A stretch of DNA of 6,952 nt from positions 1 through 6,952 of the forward strand of contig JAGLDA010000030.1 in assembly GCA_023145955.1 (NCBI GenBank). The letters run 5' to 3'. Source of the stretch: Bacteroidales bacterium. Its GTDB lineage: Bacteria > Bacteroidota > Bacteroidia > Bacteroidales > UBA1556. Under the pieces are notes generated by a model. The model ran no database searches, was not told the origin of the DNA, and worked only from the letters and a program-made list of their open reading frames with translations. Made by a program: the position numbers and the translations under genes. Below are positions 6,445 to 6,952 of the stretch, piece after piece. Numbering within the stretch: the stretch's first letter is position 1; the number at the start of each line of letters is the position of its first letter.

Positions 6445-6879
6445 TTACGAAATAACAAATGACTTTCCGTCTTTAATATCTTTCTTGAAATCTCTAATTG
6501 TATTATCCGATAATATTTTAAAAAAGCCATCTCGAAGGGGGCCATATTCTTTATGAATTGGGCAAGGTTTTTCATCATTACATTCACTGAGTCCCATTCC
6601 ACATGAATGAAATGATTCTGTGCCATCTATAGCCTCAACAATGCTTATTACAGGGAGCAATAAGGATTCAGGAGTAATAAAAAAACCTCCCTTTGGACCT
6701 TTAATTGATGAAATAACTTTTTTACGAACTAGGTCTTGCAATATTTTTCCAAGAAAAGCCTCTGGTAATTTCAACTCACTAGCAATTATTTTTGCCCCAA
6801 ACCGTTTACCAGGCTCACACCTTGAAGCAAGGTATAATACTGCACGAATTCCGTAAGTTGAGGACTTTGAAAGTAACAT
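6445..6879 (-). CDS. Rrf2-family transcriptional regulator with probable iron-sulfur cluster
   Basis: A 144-residue DNA-binding protein of the Rrf2 family (IscR, NsrR, RsrR). The winged helix-turn-helix occupies about 1-70: the YGIRAVLYLA segment (9-18), the recognition region ASELKLPEAFLGKILQDL (33-50) and the wing GPKGGFFI (61-68). The sensor loop carries Cys93, Cys100 and Cys106, then His109 in PCPIH. In IscR the [2Fe-2S] ligands are Cys92, Cys98, Cys104 and His107, so the C-x2-H end matches exactly and only the first spacing is one residue longer. The protein therefore probably senses iron-sulfur status, redox state or nitric oxide. No isc, suf or NO-detoxification gene is nearby; the next gene downstream in the same orientation is the patatin. 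The start is the only ATG giving the usual family N-terminus; no ribosome-binding site is evident. The signal and targets are unknown. Confidence 0.92.
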   Translation of the reverse strand: MLLSKSSTYGIRAVLYLASRCEPGKRFGAKIIASELKLPEAFLGKILQDLVRKKVISSIKGPKGGFFITPESLLLPVISIVEAIDGTESFHSCGMGLSECNDEKPCPIHKEYGPLRDGFFKILSDNTIRDFKKDIKDGKSFVIS

Positions 6880-6885
6880 TTTGGA

Positions 6886-6899
6886 GTTAGTGGTTAGTG
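6886..6899. repeat. Two tandem copies of a 7-base unit just upstream of the Rrf2 start
   Basis: GTTAGTG is repeated twice without interruption (6886-6892 and 6893-6899), starting 7 bases upstream of the Rrf2-family ATG. It would lie in the leader or promoter of that gene. Short GTTAGTG-like arrays resemble low-complexity intergenic repeats that I recall from Bacteroidota genomes. Two copies are too few to call function. Confidence 0.5.
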
Positions 6900-6916
6900 T
6901 CCGTTTTTATATTAGT

Positions 6917-6928
6917 ATTGGATTCAAT
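6917..6928. promoter_or_regulatory. Short imperfect palindrome upstream of the Rrf2-family gene
   Basis: ATTGGATTCAAT pairs in 5 of 6 positions and has TTG/CAA arms like those of the larger palindrome upstream of the patatin gene. It is centred about 43 bases upstream of the Rrf2 start, a position where autoregulation could act. It is short and may be chance. Confidence 0.18.
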
Positions 6929-6952
6929 CTTCAGTCGGCAGTCTTCAGTCGG
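6928..6952. repeat. Tandem repeat of a 14-base unit, running off the right edge
   Basis: TCTTCAGTCGG occurs at 6928-6938 and again at 6942-6952, with CAG between the copies, so the repeating unit is TCTTCAGTCGGCAG. The second copy is cut by the window end and the array may continue. It is richer in G and C than its surroundings, and begins 49 bases upstream of the Rrf2-family start codon. Confidence 0.6.

Noticed and set aside
6348..6626. Minus-strand 92-residue open frame overlapping the Rrf2 C-terminus and the gap after it
   Set aside because: Most of it is another frame of the Rrf2 gene, and the part in the gap shows no motif. The Rrf2 frame has clear family residues.
6620..6856. Plus-strand 78-residue open frame opposite the Rrf2 gene
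   Set aside because: It is antisense to the winged helix-turn-helix of the Rrf2 protein and has no recognisable features.
6880..6927. Promoter for the Rrf2 gene
   Set aside because: TTG and TATAAA-like words occur upstream on the minus strand, but none fits the Bacteroidota TTG/TAnnTTTG arrangement with proper spacing.

Overview
The window comes from an AT-rich bacterial chromosome, most likely a member of the Bacteroidota. This rests on weak or absent Shine-Dalgarno sequences, signal peptides ending in A/S before Gln, outer-membrane proteins ending in Phe, and short tandem repeats between genes. I cannot place it more finely. Six genes are present: five complete and one cut by the left edge. 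No gap between genes exceeds 153 bases. I saw no tRNA, rRNA, CRISPR array, insertion sequence or phage gene.

Left half, plus strand (1-2985): a tight, operon-like run. It starts with the C-terminal part of a phosphofructokinase whose active-site residues point to pyrophosphate rather than ATP as phosphoryl donor. Then come an MlaE-type lipid-transport permease (20 bases later), an MlaF-type ATPase (overlapping by 4 bases) and a CvpA-family membrane protein (2-base gap). No MCE substrate-binding protein (MlaD) is present, and CvpA sits where one might be expected.

Right half, minus strand (6879-2994, read right to left): an Rrf2-family regulator with an IscR-like Cys/Cys/Cys/His ligand set; a 153-base gap holding an imperfect palindrome; a patatin phospholipase fused to a POTRA-like region and an outer-membrane barrel (PlpD type); and, 40 bases on, an LpxR-family lipid A 3'-O-deacylase. 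The LpxR gene converges on cvpA, with only 8 bases between the stop codons.

Taken together, four of the six genes are predicted to act on envelope lipids: two move lipids between membranes and two hydrolyse lipids at the outer membrane. The patatin/LpxR pair may be under an iron-sulfur or redox-sensing Rrf2 regulator. Each family is known. The grouping and its possible control are the interesting part, and the functional link is inference. I did not find a clearly new kind of system.
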